Origin: Antarcticirhabdus aurantiaca
Lineage (GTDB): Bacteria > Pseudomonadota > Alphaproteobacteria > Rhizobiales > Rhizobiaceae
Reading direction: 5' to 3'
NCBI RefSeq assembly: GCF_009765365.1
Contig: NZ_VTOM01000019.1
Span: 1 to 64,000 of the forward strand
DNA length: 64,000 nucleotides
The number at the start of each line of letters is the position of its first letter. Position 1 is the stretch's first letter. This document shows positions 18,382-26,764 of the stretch, one piece after another. The position numbers and the translations under genes are program-made. A model generated the notes under the pieces. It made no database searches, was not told the origin of the DNA, and worked only from the letters and a program-made list of their open reading frames with translations.

Positions 18382-19626
18382 TCAGGGGTTCGTGCGCTCC
18401 AGGATGCGGGTGAACTCGCCCTGCGCCGTCGCGATCGCGCCGTCGACGTCCTCGCCGAAGATCGCGCCTTGGATGAGGTTCACGAAGGGACCGGTGCGGC
18501 TGACGAAGAGCTCGTCCGAGGCGAAGGTGTAGGGCGTGTGCGCTTGGGCCAGGACGTCGTAGGCGACAAGGTTGCGCGGATCGAAGCTCGCATAAGCCTC
18601 CTTCGCGAGGTCGGTGCGCGCGGGCATGCCCGACTCCTTCGTCGCGTAGACCTGGTTTTCCGGCTCCATGTAGAAGTCGACGAAGTCGAGGAGGACGCGC
18701 TTCTTCTCCTCGTCCACCCCCGCCATCAGGGCGAGCGTGTCGCCGCCTGCGAAGCTCGAGGCCCCGCCCGTCGGCCCGGGGATCGGCGCGACCTGGAACT
18801 TCACGTCCGGATACTTGCTGTCGAGAAGGTTCACGATGTAGGAGCCGGTCATCAGGATGCCGACCTTGCCCGAGGCGAAGGCCTCGACCGCGTTGTTGCC
18901 GTTGCCGGAGCGGGAGGTCGGATGAATGGCGCCGGCCTTCCACATGTCGCGATAGGCGGCGATCGTCTCGCGCATCGCGGGGGTGTCGACGGTCGCCTCG
19001 CGCCCGTCCTCGCTCAGGATGTCGGCATCCGCCGCCCAGAGATGGGGCAGGAAGTCGTAGATCAGCCAGCTCCCGGAATTGGCGACGAAGTAGAAGCCGT
19101 AGGTCTCGTTTCCGAGGGCTGCGATCTTCTTGGCGCTCTCGGCGATCTCGTTCAGCGAGGCCGGGGCCTTGGCGGGGTCGAGGCCGGCCTTCTCGAAGAG
19201 GTCGGTGTTGTAGGCGATGATCGAGGCGTCGGGCAGCGCGGGCACGCCGTAGATCCGGTCCTCGTAGGTCGCGAGGCGGATGTGCGAGGGGCTCATCGCC
19301 TCGGCATAGGGGCGGCTCTTCACGAAGTCGGTGATGTCCTCCAGCCCCTCGTTGGCCGCGAAGGTCGGGAGATAGATGAGGTCGAGCACGGCGCCGTCGG
19401 GCGGCGTGCCGCCGGCAAGCGCCGCGCCGAGCTTGGGGACCATCTGCTCGGCGGTGATGGCCGTCACGGTGACCTTGTCGGGCCGCGCGGCGTTGTAGCG
19501 CTCCGCCAGGCCCTCCAGCACCGCGGCCGAGGAGGTGCGCACCCAGAGCGTCGCCTCCGTCGCACCGGCAAGGGCGGTCGTCGCGAGCAGCGTGACGGCG
19601 GCAAGGGCACCTGTGATCTTCAACAT
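18382..19626 (-). CDS. Sugar ABC transporter substrate-binding protein
   Basis: A 414-residue periplasmic binding protein of the CUT1/SBP1 family. It begins with a Sec signal peptide (MLKITGALAAVTLLATTALA) and reads ATLWVRTSSAAVLEGLAERY at the mature start. The middle has typical extracellular-binding features such as YGVPALPDASIIAYNTDLFE and SGKVGILMTGSYIV. The ATG at 19626 has GAGGGGAG just upstream. It heads the operon and is divergent from lacI. The partner GH127 enzyme suggests it binds an arabinofuranoside oligosaccharide. Confidence 0.92.
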   Translation of the reverse strand: MLKITGALAAVTLLATTALAGATEATLWVRTSSAAVLEGLAERYNAARPDKVTVTAITAEQMVPKLGAALAGGTPPDGAVLDLIYLPTFAANEGLEDITDFVKSRPYAEAMSPSHIRLATYEDRIYGVPALPDASIIAYNTDLFEKAGLDPAKAPASLNEIAESAKKIAALGNETYGFYFVANSGSWLIYDFLPHLWAADADILSEDGREATVDTPAMRETIAAYRDMWKAGAIHPTSRSGNGNNAVEAFASGKVGILMTGSYIVNLLDSKYPDVKFQVAPIPGPTGGASSFAGGDTLALMAGVDEEKKRVLLDFVDFYMEPENQVYATKESGMPARTDLAKEAYASFDPRNLVAYDVLAQAHTPYTFASDELFVSRTGPFVNLIQGAIFGEDVDGAIATAQGEFTRILERTNP

Positions 19627-19719
19627 CGGAACTCCCCTCGGGTTCGGGTGTCTGCGGTGAGCGGCGGGCGTGCGGAACCGATCGCTCGATCGGCTTCTGC
19701 CGCGGCGTCTTCTGCTTGC

Positions 19720-19763
19720 TAAAAGGTTTCGACAGGCGGGAACGCTATGATAAAAGGTTTTAG
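19720..19763. promoter_or_regulatory. Pair of LacI-type operator candidates (TAAAAGGTTT, twice)
   Basis: The decamer TAAAAGGTTT occurs at 19720–19729 and again at 19751–19760, starts 31 bp apart, about three helical turns. The second copy extends to TAAAAGGTTTTA, an imperfect palindrome with 5-bp arms. Both lie between the divergent binding-protein operon and lacI, so the LacI-family protein probably binds here and represses both directions. The sites are seen; the binding is inferred. Confidence 0.65.
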
Positions 19764-19781
19764 CTCGCAAGTGGGGCGGAG

Positions 19782-20801
19782 ATGAATCGGAGCCCTGACC
19801 TGAACCGCCGCCGCACGATCCGCGACGTCGCCACCGCGGCCGGCGTCAGCATCTCGACGGCTTCCAACGCCCTGAACGACACCGGCCGGATCAATGCCGA
19901 GACGCGCGAGCGCGTGCGCCGCATCGCCAAGGAGATCGGCTTCCGCCCGAACGCGGCGGCGCGCAGCCTGCTGGGCGGGCGGAGCCACACGGTCGGCATC
20001 ATCACCAACGACACCTATGGCCGCCTCGTCCTGCCGATGACGGCGGGAGTGTCGGAGGTCCTTCTGGAGGCGGGCGTCTCGGTCTTCCTGTGCCCGACCA
20101 ACAACGACCCGCGCCTCGCCCACCTGCATCTCGAGGCGCTGCTCGACAAGCAGGTGGACGGGTTGATCTTCACCGCGACGCGGCTCGACCTCGAGCCGCC
20201 GCCCGCGCTCGCCGACCTGCCGATCCCGATCGTCCACGCCTTCTCGGAGGGACCGCCCGAGCGCGTCTCCTTCGTGCCCGACGACGCGCAAGGGGCGGAA
20301 CTCGCGGTGCGGCACCTCCTCGCCTGCGGCCACCGGCGGATCGTCCACGTCACCGGCGAAGAGAACTACGTCGTCGCGCACCGCCGCGCCCAGGCCTATC
20401 GCGCGCTGGTGAGTCCCGAGGCGCGCGTGATGTTCGGCGAATGGACGGAGGAATGGGGGCGCGAAGCGGTGGAGATCCTGTTCGCCGGCGATGGCGAGAA
20501 ACCCGGCGCGCTCTTCTGTGGCAGCGACGAGATCGCGCGCGGCGTCATCGACGCGTTGCGCGACCGGCGCATCCGCGTGCCGGACGATGTCGCCGTGATC
20601 GGCTTCGACAACTGGGAAGTGGTGGCCCGCCAGACGCGTCCGCCGCTCTCCTCGATCGACATGGAGCTGAAGACGATCGGGCGCCGCGCCGGCGAGGCGG
20701 TCCTTGCCCTGTGCCGCGGCGAAACGGTGCCGCCCGGCATCAATCGCATCGCCTGCAGGCTCGTACCTCGCGACTCCTGCGGTCGCGCCGACCATGACTG
20801 A
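19782..20801 (+). CDS. LacI-family regulator of the GH127/ABC sugar operon
   Basis: A 339-residue repressor. The N-terminal LacI HTH (TIRDVATAAGVSISTASNAL, residues 12–31) is followed by the hinge helix RPNAAARSLLGG, then a periplasmic-binding-protein-like sensor domain beginning HTVGIITNDTYGRLVLPMTA. The domain ends with the conserved VIGFDNWEVVARQTRPPLSS block. The ATG at 19782 is preceded by GGGGCGGAG, with tight spacing. It is divergent from the sugar operon, with operator candidates between. The inducer is probably a sugar released by that pathway. Confidence 0.92.
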   Translation: MNRSPDLNRRRTIRDVATAAGVSISTASNALNDTGRINAETRERVRRIAKEIGFRPNAAARSLLGGRSHTVGIITNDTYGRLVLPMTAGVSEVLLEAGVSVFLCPTNNDPRLAHLHLEALLDKQVDGLIFTATRLDLEPPPALADLPIPIVHAFSEGPPERVSFVPDDAQGAELAVRHLLACGHRRIVHVTGEENYVVAHRRAQAYRALVSPEARVMFGEWTEEWGREAVEILFAGDGEKPGALFCGSDEIARGVIDALRDRRIRVPDDVAVIGFDNWEVVARQTRPPLSSIDMELKTIGRRAGEAVLALCRGETVPPGINRIACRLVPRDSCGRADHD

Positions 20802-20857
20802 TCTGCTCCGAACACCGCGTCGGCTTCGGCTTCCGAAAGACCGGAGCAATAGGTCAG
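20798..20857 (+). terminator. Hairpin just after lacI
   Basis: CTGA (20798–20801, inside the stop), then TGCTCCG (20804–20810), pair with CGGAGCA (20842–20848) and TCAG (20854–20857); an inner TCGG/CCGA stem adds to it. There is no T-run after the stem, so it may be a weak terminator or a 3'-end protecting structure. Confidence 0.35.
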
Positions 20858-20881
20858 CGTGCCGATCGGCGTCGAAGCTGC

Positions 20882-21235
20882 GCGCCGAACCACACTCCGT
20901 TCGTCAGGAAACGCGATTCGCGCGAGTATCTGTACAGTTCTACTAGTTCGACGGGCGGGGTCCAGCGCTTCAAGAGCGGTGCCCATGGCGCCAATCATGC
21001 GTTCGCAGCGATGATCGGCTATGTCCAGGACCAGGATATCTTACATTGGCAGCGCGAGCTCGGCATTTGGATCGATGACTTGGCGGTGAACGCCGCCCCG
21101 CTCTGGAGCTCCAACGACCGCCTGGAACTCGAAGATCACAACCCAGCCCAGCGACGTGCCATCTTCAAGTCCCGTCATACCCGCGCCAACGGGCTCGATA
21201 CGATCGTGATGCGACATCTTTGGATCGAGATGTGA
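20882..21235 (+). pseudogene. Unrecognised protein fragment (about 117 codons, C-terminal end only)
   Basis: This frame is open up to the stop at 21235 and reads like real protein (for example PFVRKRDSREYLYSS, FAAMIGYVQDQDILHWQREL, GIWIDDLAVNAAPLWSS). No good start with a ribosome site precedes it; an internal ATG at 21011 would give 74 residues. Codon choice (TTA, ATA, many A/T third positions) differs from neighbouring genes. I do not recognise the family. It is best read as the remaining 3' end of a transferred gene. It could also be a small live gene starting at 21011. Confidence 0.35.
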
Positions 21236-21713
21236 TGGTGCTGCCCACACGACGATCGACGTCAGCGCAATGCGCACCGAGCCTGCTGACGCTTCACCTA
21301 GTTGATAAAGATCCGCGCTTTTGTCCCTATCTCGACGAGACCGTAAATGTCCGGAAGCTCGATCTGCCTGCCAACGCCTCGAATGTCCGTCGCGCTATAG
21401 TCTTCGAGCTGAGCAAGATCGTGCATGACAGAATGGCAGCTTTCGAACGGACGGTCAGCCACGCTAAACTGCCAATCTAGGCGCAAAGCAGCCAGTTTTC
21501 CTCGTCTGCCGGTCATAGATGTCAAGCGAAGATTGAACTCTCTCGACATCGCGACGCCATATCAGGCGCCTGGAACCTGCGTGTAACCCCGCTGTAACCA
21601 CGGCCCGTCCAGCCGCCAAACTCTGCCCACAGCGCGCGCGACTTCAACCGCTCGGCCAAACGCAAAAAGCCCGCTGCGGCAGGCATTTAGATCGTCGGTT
21701 ACTGAGAGAAAAT
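21236..21713. other. Low-GC, gene-poor patch abutting tRNA-Gly
   Basis: About 480 bp with lower G+C than its surroundings. Overlapping frames on both strands (plus 21220–21480, 86 codons; minus 21298–21549, 83 codons) have plausible amino-acid composition but no family I recognise and no clear ribosome site. They cannot both be genes. With the fragment to its left it looks like a decayed insert at the 3' end of tRNA-Gly. Confidence 0.4.
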
Positions 21714-21788
21714 TGGAGCGGGCGAAGGGATTCGAACCCTCGACCCCAACCTTGGCAAGGTTGTGCTCTACCCCTGAGCTACACCCGC
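21714..21788 (-). tRNA. tRNA-Gly (anticodon GCC)
   Basis: A complete 75-base cloverleaf on the minus strand. The acceptor arms GCGGGTG and CGCCCGC pair (one G-U), the D-arm is GTAGCTCAGGGGTAGAGC, the anticodon stem-loop is AACCTTGCCAAGGTT with GCC at plus-strand 21754–21756, and the T-arm is GAGGGTTCGAATCCCTT. The 3' CCA is encoded in the DNA (21714–21716). Confidence 0.97.
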
Positions 21789-21830
21789 CCGCTCCCCGCA
21801 TCTGGCGCCACCGGCGCCGCGGATGGCGGC

Positions 21831-21859
21831 TATATCGCCCAAAGCCCGGAGGATTGCAA
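21831..21859 (-). promoter_or_regulatory. Promoter candidate for tRNA-Gly
   Basis: On the minus strand TTGCAA (21854–21859) and GATATA (21831–21836) are separated by 17 bp, a plausible sigma-70-type pair. Transcription would begin about 35 bp before the mature tRNA. Confidence 0.5.
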
Positions 21860-21955
21860 CACCCAAATGACAGTCGCCCGCGAAAGAAGTGCAAGTGTTT
21901 GAAACGACGATAGTTTCTCGGGTGCGGTACGCTTGTTTCCGGCCGTGGGGCCGGG

Positions 21956-23581
21956 TCAGGTCGAGGGCTCGGGAGGAGGGTGGCCGGCAGCCTCGGTGGC
22001 GTGCGCGTCGGCCGGGATCGCTCGGTCCTGGGCGCCTGGCGCGGGCGGCCGGGCGCGGGGCCTCTCGGCCTCCGTCGGCGCGAGGAGCGCGCGCGCGAAG
22101 GCGGCGGAGGGGAGGCGGATCTCGAAGCGCGTGCCGGCGCGGTCGCGGTCGACGAGGCCGATCTGGCCGCCGTGGCCGCGCACGATCTCGGCCGCGATGG
22201 CGAGGCCGAGGCCGGTGCCGCCGGAGCGGGCCGAGCCGCGAAAGGCGCGGAAGAGGTTCTCGCGCGCCCGCACCGGCAGGCCCGGCCCCGTGTCCTCGAC
22301 GCCGATGCGCGCGCCGTTTGCCCCCTCGCGCACGGCGTCCACGGTGATGCGGCGCACGATCGCCGGGTCGTCCTGGCCTTCCAGCGCCTGGACGGCGTTG
22401 CGGCACAGGTTCGACAGGACGCGGAAGAACTGGTCGGGATCGACGTCGACCTCGAAATCCTCCGCCACGGCGTTGTTGAAGTCGATGCCGGCCTCCTCGG
22501 GCACGGCGAGCGTTTCGAAGACCTCGGCGACGAGAAGGCGCAGGCGCACGCGCCGCCGGGCGGGCTCGGCCTCCACCGCCCGGCCGTAGGCGAGCACCGA
22601 GCGGGTGTAGTCGAGGGCGCGGTCGAGCGAGCGGATGAGAAGCGGCGCGAAGCGCTGCACCCGCGGGTCCGGCAGGTCGGAGAGACGGTCGGACACGAGC
22701 TGGGCCGAGGCGAGGATGTTGCGCAGGTCGTGGTTGATCTTCGAGACGGCGAGGCCGAGCTCGGCGAGATGACGCTGCTCGCGCAGCGTGCGGGACAGCT
22801 GGGCCTGCATGGCCGCGAGCTCGGCCTGGGCGATGCCGATCTCGTCCCGGCGCGGCTCGGGCTCGAGGATGCGCGAGGCGTCCTCCGGGTCCTCGGCGAA
22901 GGCGACCATCGCCCGCGTCATCCGCTCGATCGGCCGCACGAGAGCCGTCGTGATCGCGGCGTAGACGAGAAGCGCCACGAAGGTCGCGATGGCGAGCGAG
23001 AGAAGGAAGATGTTGCGCGCGTAGTCCAGAAGGGCGCGGCGCAGCGGCGCGTCGGGCATGACGATCTCGGCCGTCGCCTCGCCGCCGGCGATGGGGCCGC
23101 TGACGCGCAGCGTCTCGTCGCCGCCGATCAGCAGGGTGCGGAAGGTCGAGCGGATCGCTTCCAGCGGGCCGAGGGTGGACAGGTCGATCTTGCGGTCCGG
23201 GACCGGCACGGTCTCGGCGCGGGCGAGGAGGCGCGCGGCACCCCCCGAGGAGATGGCGACGAGCTCGGATTCCAGCATGCCGAGGAGCTCGGCCTGCTGG
23301 GCCGGCTCGATGACGCTGCCCTCCTCGGCGCTGGTCATGTCGGCGGCGAGTCCCGCCACGGCCGCCGATTCGATGCGGGCGCGCAGCCACTCCGTCTGGA
23401 AGTGCGCGACGGAGGGCACGAAGATCAGGATCTCGGCCGCCATCACCGCGAGCGCGGTGAACAGGAGGAGGCGCACCGACAAGGGCCGCCGCGCGCGGGC
23501 GCGCCGCGGCCCGGCGGGCGCTTGCGCACCCGTCCCGCCCGGCGTCGTCGCCTCGCCGCCGCTCTCCGTCTCGTCCCGCAC
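21956..23581 (-). CDS. Membrane sensor histidine kinase
   Basis: A 541-residue two-helix sensor kinase. The first membrane helix is about residues 34–57, followed by a periplasmic domain of about 130 residues and a second helix (about 190–211), then HAMP. The phosphoacceptor region is INHDLRNILASAQ with His284. ATP-binding motifs follow: NLCRNAVQAL (N box), DTGPGLP (G1) and GGTGLGLAIA (G2). The tail after about 500 is Pro/Ala-rich. No response regulator lies beside it, so it is an orphan kinase by position. The signal is unknown. Confidence 0.9.
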   Translation of the reverse strand: MRDETESGGEATTPGGTGAQAPAGPRRARARRPLSVRLLLFTALAVMAAEILIFVPSVAHFQTEWLRARIESAAVAGLAADMTSAEEGSVIEPAQQAELLGMLESELVAISSGGAARLLARAETVPVPDRKIDLSTLGPLEAIRSTFRTLLIGGDETLRVSGPIAGGEATAEIVMPDAPLRRALLDYARNIFLLSLAIATFVALLVYAAITTALVRPIERMTRAMVAFAEDPEDASRILEPEPRRDEIGIAQAELAAMQAQLSRTLREQRHLAELGLAVSKINHDLRNILASAQLVSDRLSDLPDPRVQRFAPLLIRSLDRALDYTRSVLAYGRAVEAEPARRRVRLRLLVAEVFETLAVPEEAGIDFNNAVAEDFEVDVDPDQFFRVLSNLCRNAVQALEGQDDPAIVRRITVDAVREGANGARIGVEDTGPGLPVRARENLFRAFRGSARSGGTGLGLAIAAEIVRGHGGQIGLVDRDRAGTRFEIRLPSAAFARALLAPTEAERPRARPPAPGAQDRAIPADAHATEAAGHPPPEPST

Positions 23582-23634
23582 CCGTCCCCCATCTGAGCCG
23601 CCCGTGCGCCGACGCCATCGGGGCGGCGGCCGCT

Positions 23635-25080
23635 TCAGCCGAACCGGCGAAGAAACGAAACGGTTGCGCGCACCAGTCGGCGCGCCGCGTAGGGGCGAAA
23701 ATAGGCGCTCGCGGCCCGCCTTCCAATTTCCGCGATCGTGGGATAGGGCGCGACGAAGCCGGACAGGTCCCGCAGGCCCATGCGCCTCGACAAGGCGAGG
23801 GCGAAGAGGCCGGTCGCCTCGTCGGCGTGGAGGCCGGTGATCCCGACGCCGAGGAGCCGGCCGCGCCGGCCCACAACGAACTTGGCGAGGCCGTCCGTGC
23901 GCGCCTGCGTCCAGGCGCGGTCGCTCTCGGTGAAGGGAACCGCGATCACGCGATGGTCCAGGCCTCGCGCCCGCGCTTCCGCTTCCGTCAGGCCGACCTG
24001 GCCGAGCGGCGGGTCGGTGTAGGTGGCGCGCGGAATCGCGCCCGGCCGCATCCGCGCCGGCAGGCGGAACAGGATGGGGCGCAGCACGAGTCCGCCCATG
24101 TGCCCGGCCGCATGGGTGAAGCGCGGCATGCCGGCCGCCGCATCGCCGACGGCATAGACGCGCCGGTTGGCCGTGCGCAGCGACGCGTCGACCCGGATGC
24201 CGTCGGCATTGTGGGCGATGCCCGCGACTTCGAGACCGAGATCGCCGGCGCGCACCTCGCGCCCGGCGGCGAGAAGCAGGTGGCTGCCCTCGACCGCCGA
24301 TCCGTCACCGAGGTGGAGGTGGACGCCGCCGGGTGTCGCCTCGACGCGGACTGCTTCTGCGCCCTCTCGAAGAATGACCCCCTCGCGGACGAGCGCGGCG
24401 CGCACGATCGCGGCGAGGTCCGCGTCCTCGCGGGGCAGGCAGCGATTTCGCGCGATGAGCGTCACGGCCGAGCCGAGCCGCCGGAAGGCCTGCGCGAGCT
24501 CGGCGCCGACCGGGCCGCCGCCGAGGATCACGAGGTGGCGGGGCAGCTCGGCAAGGTCGAACACCGTCTCGTTGGTGAGGTAGGGAACAGTATCGAGGCC
24601 GGGCAGGTCGGGGATGCGCGGCCGCGAGCCGGTGGCGAGAACGAAGCGCCGGGCGCGGATCGTGGTGGTGCCGGCGAGGAGGGCGTCCGCCGACACGAAG
24701 CGCGCCTGCGTCCGGATGACGGTGACGCCCAGGCCCTCGAAGCGCGCCTGCGAGTCCGCTGGCTCGATCGCTTCGATCGCGCCGCGGACATGGGCGCGAA
24801 CAGCGGCGAAGTCGACCGCCGGCTCGCCGGCCGAGACCCCGAAGCGGCCTGCCTCGCGCGCGCCCTGCGCGGCGGCCGCGGCGGCGAGGAGGGCCTTGGA
24901 GGGCACGCAGCCGTAGTTCAGGCAGTCGCCGCCCATCGCCCCGCGCTCGACGAGGACGACGGACGCGCCGAAGGCGGCCGCGCCGGCCGCGGCGGTGAGG
25001 CCGGCGGCGCCCGCGCCGACGACGCAAAGGTCCGGGGTGAGGACGGTGCCGGCGGCCGGGGAGGGGGAGAAGCGGCTCAC
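23635..25080 (-). CDS. FAD-dependent pyridine nucleotide-disulfide oxidoreductase (mercuric reductase/dihydrolipoamide dehydrogenase-like)
   Basis: A 481-residue flavoprotein. The FAD motif VVGAGAAGLTAAAGAAAFGA is near the N-terminus, the redox-active disulfide is in GGDCLNYGCVPSKAL (CxxxxC), the NAD(P) motif is LVILGGGPVGAELAQAF, and the second FAD motif is VYAVGDAA. The dimerisation domain follows; the usual C-terminal His is replaced by a context I read as APYPTIAEIGRRAASAY, which is the form seen in the SNARE-associated-linked subgroup. The start is GTG at 25080, overlapping the upstream stop (GTGA). Substrate is unknown; mercury is unlikely without other mer genes. Confidence 0.88.
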   Translation of the reverse strand: MSRFSPSPAAGTVLTPDLCVVGAGAAGLTAAAGAAAFGASVVLVERGAMGGDCLNYGCVPSKALLAAAAAAQGAREAGRFGVSAGEPAVDFAAVRAHVRGAIEAIEPADSQARFEGLGVTVIRTQARFVSADALLAGTTTIRARRFVLATGSRPRIPDLPGLDTVPYLTNETVFDLAELPRHLVILGGGPVGAELAQAFRRLGSAVTLIARNRCLPREDADLAAIVRAALVREGVILREGAEAVRVEATPGGVHLHLGDGSAVEGSHLLLAAGREVRAGDLGLEVAGIAHNADGIRVDASLRTANRRVYAVGDAAAGMPRFTHAAGHMGGLVLRPILFRLPARMRPGAIPRATYTDPPLGQVGLTEAEARARGLDHRVIAVPFTESDRAWTQARTDGLAKFVVGRRGRLLGVGITGLHADEATGLFALALSRRMGLRDLSGFVAPYPTIAEIGRRAASAYFRPYAARRLVRATVSFLRRFG

Positions 25081-25823
25081 GGGGCGCTCGCGTCGGGTCC
25101 GGCCGGCCGGCGGGGCTTCAGCACCAGGGCCTTGAGGACGAGGCCGAGAAGGGCGAGGGCGGCGAGGCCGAGGAGCGCCGCGCGCGCCTGCGGCGTGACG
25201 AGGTCGGCAAGGGTCGCCGCCTCGCCCCGGGCCGCGGCGGCCGCGAGCGCGCCGTCGAGGCCGGCGCCCAGCGCGCTGTAGACGAAGGTGCCGGGCACGA
25301 TGCCGATCAGCGTCGCGAGCGCGAAGGTCGCGAGGCGCACGTCGAAGAAGGCCGGCGCGACGTTGACGACGAAGAAGGGAAAGACCGGCGTCAGGCGCAA
25401 AACGAGGAGATAGGTGAAGGCGTCGCGGCTGAAGCCGTCCGCGAAGCGGCGGATGCCCTCGCCCGCGTGGCGACGCAGGAGGCCGCCGAAGGCGTGCCGC
25501 GCGGCCAGGAACAGGAGCACCGCGCCGATCGTCGCCGAGAAGACGGCGAGGGCGCCGCCGAGGAGCCAGCCGAAGACGAGGCCGCCGGCAAGCGTCAGAA
25601 AGGTCGCGATCGGCAGGACGAACAGGACCGACAGGACGTAGGCGAGAACGAAGCCCCCGGCGGACAGCAGCGGGTGCTCCGCCACGAGCGCGTCGAGCGC
25701 TCCTCGGCGGGCGGCGAGCCCCTGCGGCGACAGGACGGTGCGCCAGTCGAACCAGGCGGCGAGGGCGACACCGACGGCGAGAAGAAGAAGGAGCGGCGCG
25801 CCGCGCCGGAGAACCTGTTTCAT
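25077..25823 (-). CDS. TVP38/TMEM64 (VTT/DedA-superfamily) membrane protein
   Basis: A 248-residue protein with several membrane helices. The VTT-domain hallmark is visible as FLTLAGGLVFGWLLGGALAV, then LRLTPVFPFFVVN and LIGIVPGTFVYSALGAG. Its stop overlaps the GTG start of the disulfide oxidoreductase, and this pairing of a TVP38 protein with a mercuric-reductase-like enzyme recurs in many bacteria. VTT proteins are thought to move lipids across membranes. The joint role of the pair is not known. Confidence 0.88.
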   Translation of the reverse strand: MKQVLRRGAPLLLLLAVGVALAAWFDWRTVLSPQGLAARRGALDALVAEHPLLSAGGFVLAYVLSVLFVLPIATFLTLAGGLVFGWLLGGALAVFSATIGAVLLFLAARHAFGGLLRRHAGEGIRRFADGFSRDAFTYLLVLRLTPVFPFFVVNVAPAFFDVRLATFALATLIGIVPGTFVYSALGAGLDGALAAAAARGEAATLADLVTPQARAALLGLAALALLGLVLKALVLKPRRPAGPDASAP

Positions 25824-26174
25824 GGCTGGGCCGACATCGTCCGGCGCTCCTTGGCTGGCTGCCGCGTCGACGAGGCGGCGCCGCGCCCGACCACATGGAG
25901 CGGAGGAGGGCGGGGCGCGAGGTCGATCGGCGGCGCGGGCGCGCTTTTCACGCCGGAGTGACGCGGAGGCGCTTCGACGTGATCGGCGCGATCCCGGCGG
26001 CGCCGGCGCGGGACTGCCGGCGCGCGATTGACTTTCCACAGGGCTTTCCTCATAAGCCGGGCGACGAGCGGCGCCCTTGGCCGCGCGCCCTTCGGCGTGC
26101 GCGTCAAACACCTGCCGCCAACTTTCTGACCGACCATCATCAAGAGGTCCGCGGGGCCGCCGCGGAATCGACCC
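25824..26174. other. Divergent intergenic region, TVP38 / rpmH
   Basis: About 350 bp. It holds the promoter candidate for the rpmH operon near 26,028–26,056 and presumably one for the TVP38 gene. Apart from these I see no ORF or RNA gene. Confidence 0.55.
26028..26056 (+). promoter_or_regulatory. Promoter candidate for rpmH–rnpA–yidC
   Basis: TTGACT at 26028–26033 and CATAAG at 26051–26056 are 17 bp apart. The -35 element is strong and the -10 modest, as is usual in alphaproteobacteria. Transcription would begin near 26,063, leaving a leader of about 110 bases before rpmH. Confidence 0.5.
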
Positions 26175-26309
26175 ATGAAGCGCACCTATCAGCCCTCCAA
26201 GCTCGTCCGCAAGCGCCGCCACGGCTTCCGCTCGCGCATGGCCACCGTCGGTGGCCGCAAGGTCATCGCCGCTCGCCGCGCGCGCGGCCGCAAGCGCCTT
26301 TCGGCCTGA
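26175..26309 (+). CDS. rpmH: 50S ribosomal protein L34
   Basis: A 44-residue basic ribosomal protein starting [20 protein letters not shown] and ending [11 protein letters not shown], which is the L34 sequence along its whole length. It leads the conserved rpmH–rnpA–yidC–engB order. The stop is followed 35 bp later by rnpA. Confidence 0.98.
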   Translation: MKRTYQPSKLVRKRRHGFRSRMATVGGRKVIAARRARGRKRLSA

Positions 26310-26343
26310 ACTTGACGGGCCGGCGCGCAGGCGCGCGTCGCCC

Positions 26344-26730
26344 GTGACCGCCGGCCGCATGCGCAAGCGGGCCGAGTTCCTCGCCGCGCGCGGGGGCAAG
26401 CGCCTGCAGGGGCCGCACTTCCTCGTCGAGGCGCGCGACCGCGGCGACGGCGAGGCGCCCCGCTTCGGCCTGACGGTGACGAAGAAGATCGGCAACGCGG
26501 TGGTGCGCAACCGCATCCGCCGCCGCCTGCGCGAAGCGATCCGCACCGGCGCGGCGGACGGCATGGCCGAGGGCTACGACTACGTCGTGGTGGCGCGCCG
26601 GGACCTTCTCGACCTGCCTTTCGAGACGATCAGGGCCGAGCTGGCGCGCCGCTTCTCGCGCGTGCGCGCTCGCGCAGACGGCGACTCCGCGCCGGACACC
26701 CGCCCCAAGGATCGGGCCCGCGCGGTTTGA
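26344..26730 (+). CDS. rnpA: Ribonuclease P protein component
   Basis: A 128-residue basic protein that helps the RNase P RNA bind and cleave pre-tRNA 5' ends. The RNP motif VRNRIRRRLREAIR is intact, preceded by FGLTVTKKIGNAV. The start is given as GTG at 26344 (VTAGRMRKRAEF); ATG at 26359 is the alternative. Frames reaching further upstream would overlap rpmH. The C-terminal 15 residues are a charged, non-conserved tail. Confidence 0.95.
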   Translation: MTAGRMRKRAEFLAARGGKRLQGPHFLVEARDRGDGEAPRFGLTVTKKIGNAVVRNRIRRRLREAIRTGAADGMAEGYDYVVVARRDLLDLPFETIRAELARRFSRVRARADGDSAPDTRPKDRARAV

Positions 26731-26764
26731 ACGAACGGCGCGCGAGCGCCCACGGGATACGGGA

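Noticed and set aside
21714-21788. tRNA end duplicated as an attachment site
   Set aside because: No second copy of the tRNA 3' sequence was seen in the adjoining 900 bp.
23635-25080. Mercury resistance locus
   Set aside because: The flavoenzyme resembles mercuric reductase, but there is no MerR, MerT, MerP or N-terminal metal-binding domain, and the partner is a TVP38 protein.
26034-26042. DnaA-box-like TTTCCACAGG near rpmH as a hint of oriC
   Set aside because: Only a poor match to TTATCCACA, a single copy, no dnaA or AT-rich unwinding region, and alphaproteobacterial origins are usually elsewhere.
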